Below, piece by piece: positions 63,393 to 64,000 of a stretch of DNA of 64,000 nt (position 1 is the first letter of the stretch; each line of letters begins with the position of its first letter). The stretch lies in contig NC_018581.1 in the NCBI RefSeq assembly GCF_000143885.2, forward strand, positions 2,914,001-2,978,000, in the 5' to 3' direction. Position numbers and translations under genes: made by a program. The stretch comes from Gordonia sp. KTR9 (GTDB lineage Bacteria > Actinomycetota > Actinomycetes > Mycobacteriales > Mycobacteriaceae). Under the pieces are notes generated by a model. That model was given only the letters and a program-made list of their open reading frames with translations. It did not search any database and was not told where the DNA came from.

Positions 63393-64000
63393 GTGAACGA
63401 GACCGCGGTGTCGCAGAATGATGCGGTGCCCGGATCCGCGACCGTCGTCGACCGCCTCGAACGCCATCAGGTGGTGCTGTATCTCGGCGCGATCCTCACC
63501 GGACTGGTCGCCGGTGTGGTGGTTCCCGGTCCTGCCGAGTTGCTCGAGGCGGCGATCACGCCACTGCTCGCAGCGCTGCTCTACGTCACCTTCTTGCAGA
63601 TCCGCCTGTCGGACCTGCTGGCTTCGTGGCGCGACCGCCGGTTCATGGCGGCGGTGTTGCTCCTGAACTTCGTCCTCGCCCCGCTGCTGATCGCGGTGCT
63701 GTCCCTCACCCTGCCCGCCGACGACGCGATACGGCTCGGTGCTCTGTTGGTGCTGCTGTGCCCGTGCGTCGACTACGTCGTCGTGTTCGCCGGACTCGGC
63801 GGCGGTGACGCCCGTCGTCTGCTCGCGGCCACGCCACTGCTGCTCCTCGCCCAGATGCTGATGACACCGCTCTACCTGCTGGTACTGCTCGGCGACGGGC
63901 GGTCGGTGATCGAGCCGGAGCCCTTCCTCTGGGCGTTCTTGATCCTCATCATGTGCCCGCTCGCGCTGGCGTGGGCCACCCAGGCGTGGGCGGACCGGTC
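63393..64000 (+). CDS. ArsB/ACR3/BASS-type transporter, N-terminal part (runs off the window)
   Basis: 202 codons present, stop outside the window. Start uncertain among in-frame GTGs at 63393, 63408 and 63426. DRLERHQVVLYLGAILTGLV, then LLYVTFLQIRLSDLLASWRD and RRFMAAVLLLNFVLAPLLI, mark the arsenical-resistance/bile-acid:sodium symporter superfamily; LLCPCVDYVVVFAGLGGGDA holds a Cys typical of ACR3-like arsenite carriers. At least five transmembrane helices are visible. An arsenite or organic anion exporter is likely; ars regulators are not in view. It is divergent from the CPBP gene. Confidence 0.78.
   Translation, partial: MNETAVSQNDAVPGSATVVDRLERHQVVLYLGAILTGLVAGVVVPGPAELLEAAITPLLAALLYVTFLQIRLSDLLASWRDRRFMAAVLLLNFVLAPLLIAVLSLTLPADDAIRLGALLVLLCPCVDYVVVFAGLGGGDARRLLAATPLLLLAQMLMTPLYLLVLLGDGRSVIEPEPFLWAFLILIMCPLALAWATQAWADR

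Overview
The window reads as chromosomal DNA of a high-GC, mycolic-acid actinobacterium of the order Mycobacteriales, most likely Gordonia or a close relative. The pointers are a secreted antigen-85-like esterase, a secreted PE-PPE-domain hydrolase, an MMPL exporter, an Eis-family acetyltransferase, a SigJ-like ECF41 sigma factor and a furA-katG pair of mycobacterial type. Genus is inferred from gene content, not from a search. No rRNA, tRNA, insertion sequence, phage or CRISPR array was seen. Coding density is high, and convergent gene pairs are often separated by GC-rich hairpins without a T-tract.

Layout. 1-3800: aldehyde dehydrogenase and acetoacetate-decarboxylase-like operon divergent from a TetR regulator, then an HSL-type hydrolase and a DJ-1/Hsp31-like protein. 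3.8-9.2 kb: ECF41 sigma factor behind its flavoprotein oxidoreductase partner, an SDR/SnoaL pair divergent from a MerR regulator (both with 19-bp-spacer promoters), and a DUF4436 membrane protein. 9.4-13.3 kb: small hypotheticals and pyruvate kinase. 13.4-19.2 kb: an acid-sugar catabolic operon (KdgT-type permease, zinc alcohol dehydrogenase, DUF1537 kinase, RuBisCO-like protein) divergent from a GntR/UTRA regulator with a clear operator over the promoter. 19.4-26.2 kb: mixed small genes, two SRPBCC/DUF proteins, an SDR, a PE-PPE hydrolase, and a MarR regulator divergent from an MMPL exporter.

28.4-40.5 kb: a family-5 solute-binding protein with a Dpp/Opp-type ABC transporter, divergent from an Eis-like acetyltransferase, an acyl-CoA-dehydrogenase-fold monooxygenase, two luciferase-like (LLM) proteins and an APC permease. 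This looks like one uptake-plus-oxidation system, perhaps for a thioether or another organosulfur or amino-acid-like compound. 40.5-49 kb: LtrA-like protein, thiolase under an HxlR regulator, an Imm-5-like protein, an MBL hydrolase behind a possible RNA switch, succinate-semialdehyde dehydrogenase, and the secreted esterase. 49-56 kb: glutamate dehydrogenase, AlkD-like protein, ABM protein, PhoD-like phosphatase, VOC protein, a PPOX-family gene broken by an in-frame stop, and several hypotheticals.

56.4-62.6 kb: furA-katG with a mycobacterial-type FurA promoter, followed by a three-gene URC-type uracil catabolism operon (GTP-cyclohydrolase-II-like URC1, DUF1688 URC4, uracil phosphoribosyltransferase). 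The window ends with a CPBP membrane protease and the start of an ArsB/ACR3/BASS-type transporter. The strongest candidates for under-described biology are the RuBisCO-like acid-sugar operon, the URC operon, and the Eis/LLM/ABC cluster.
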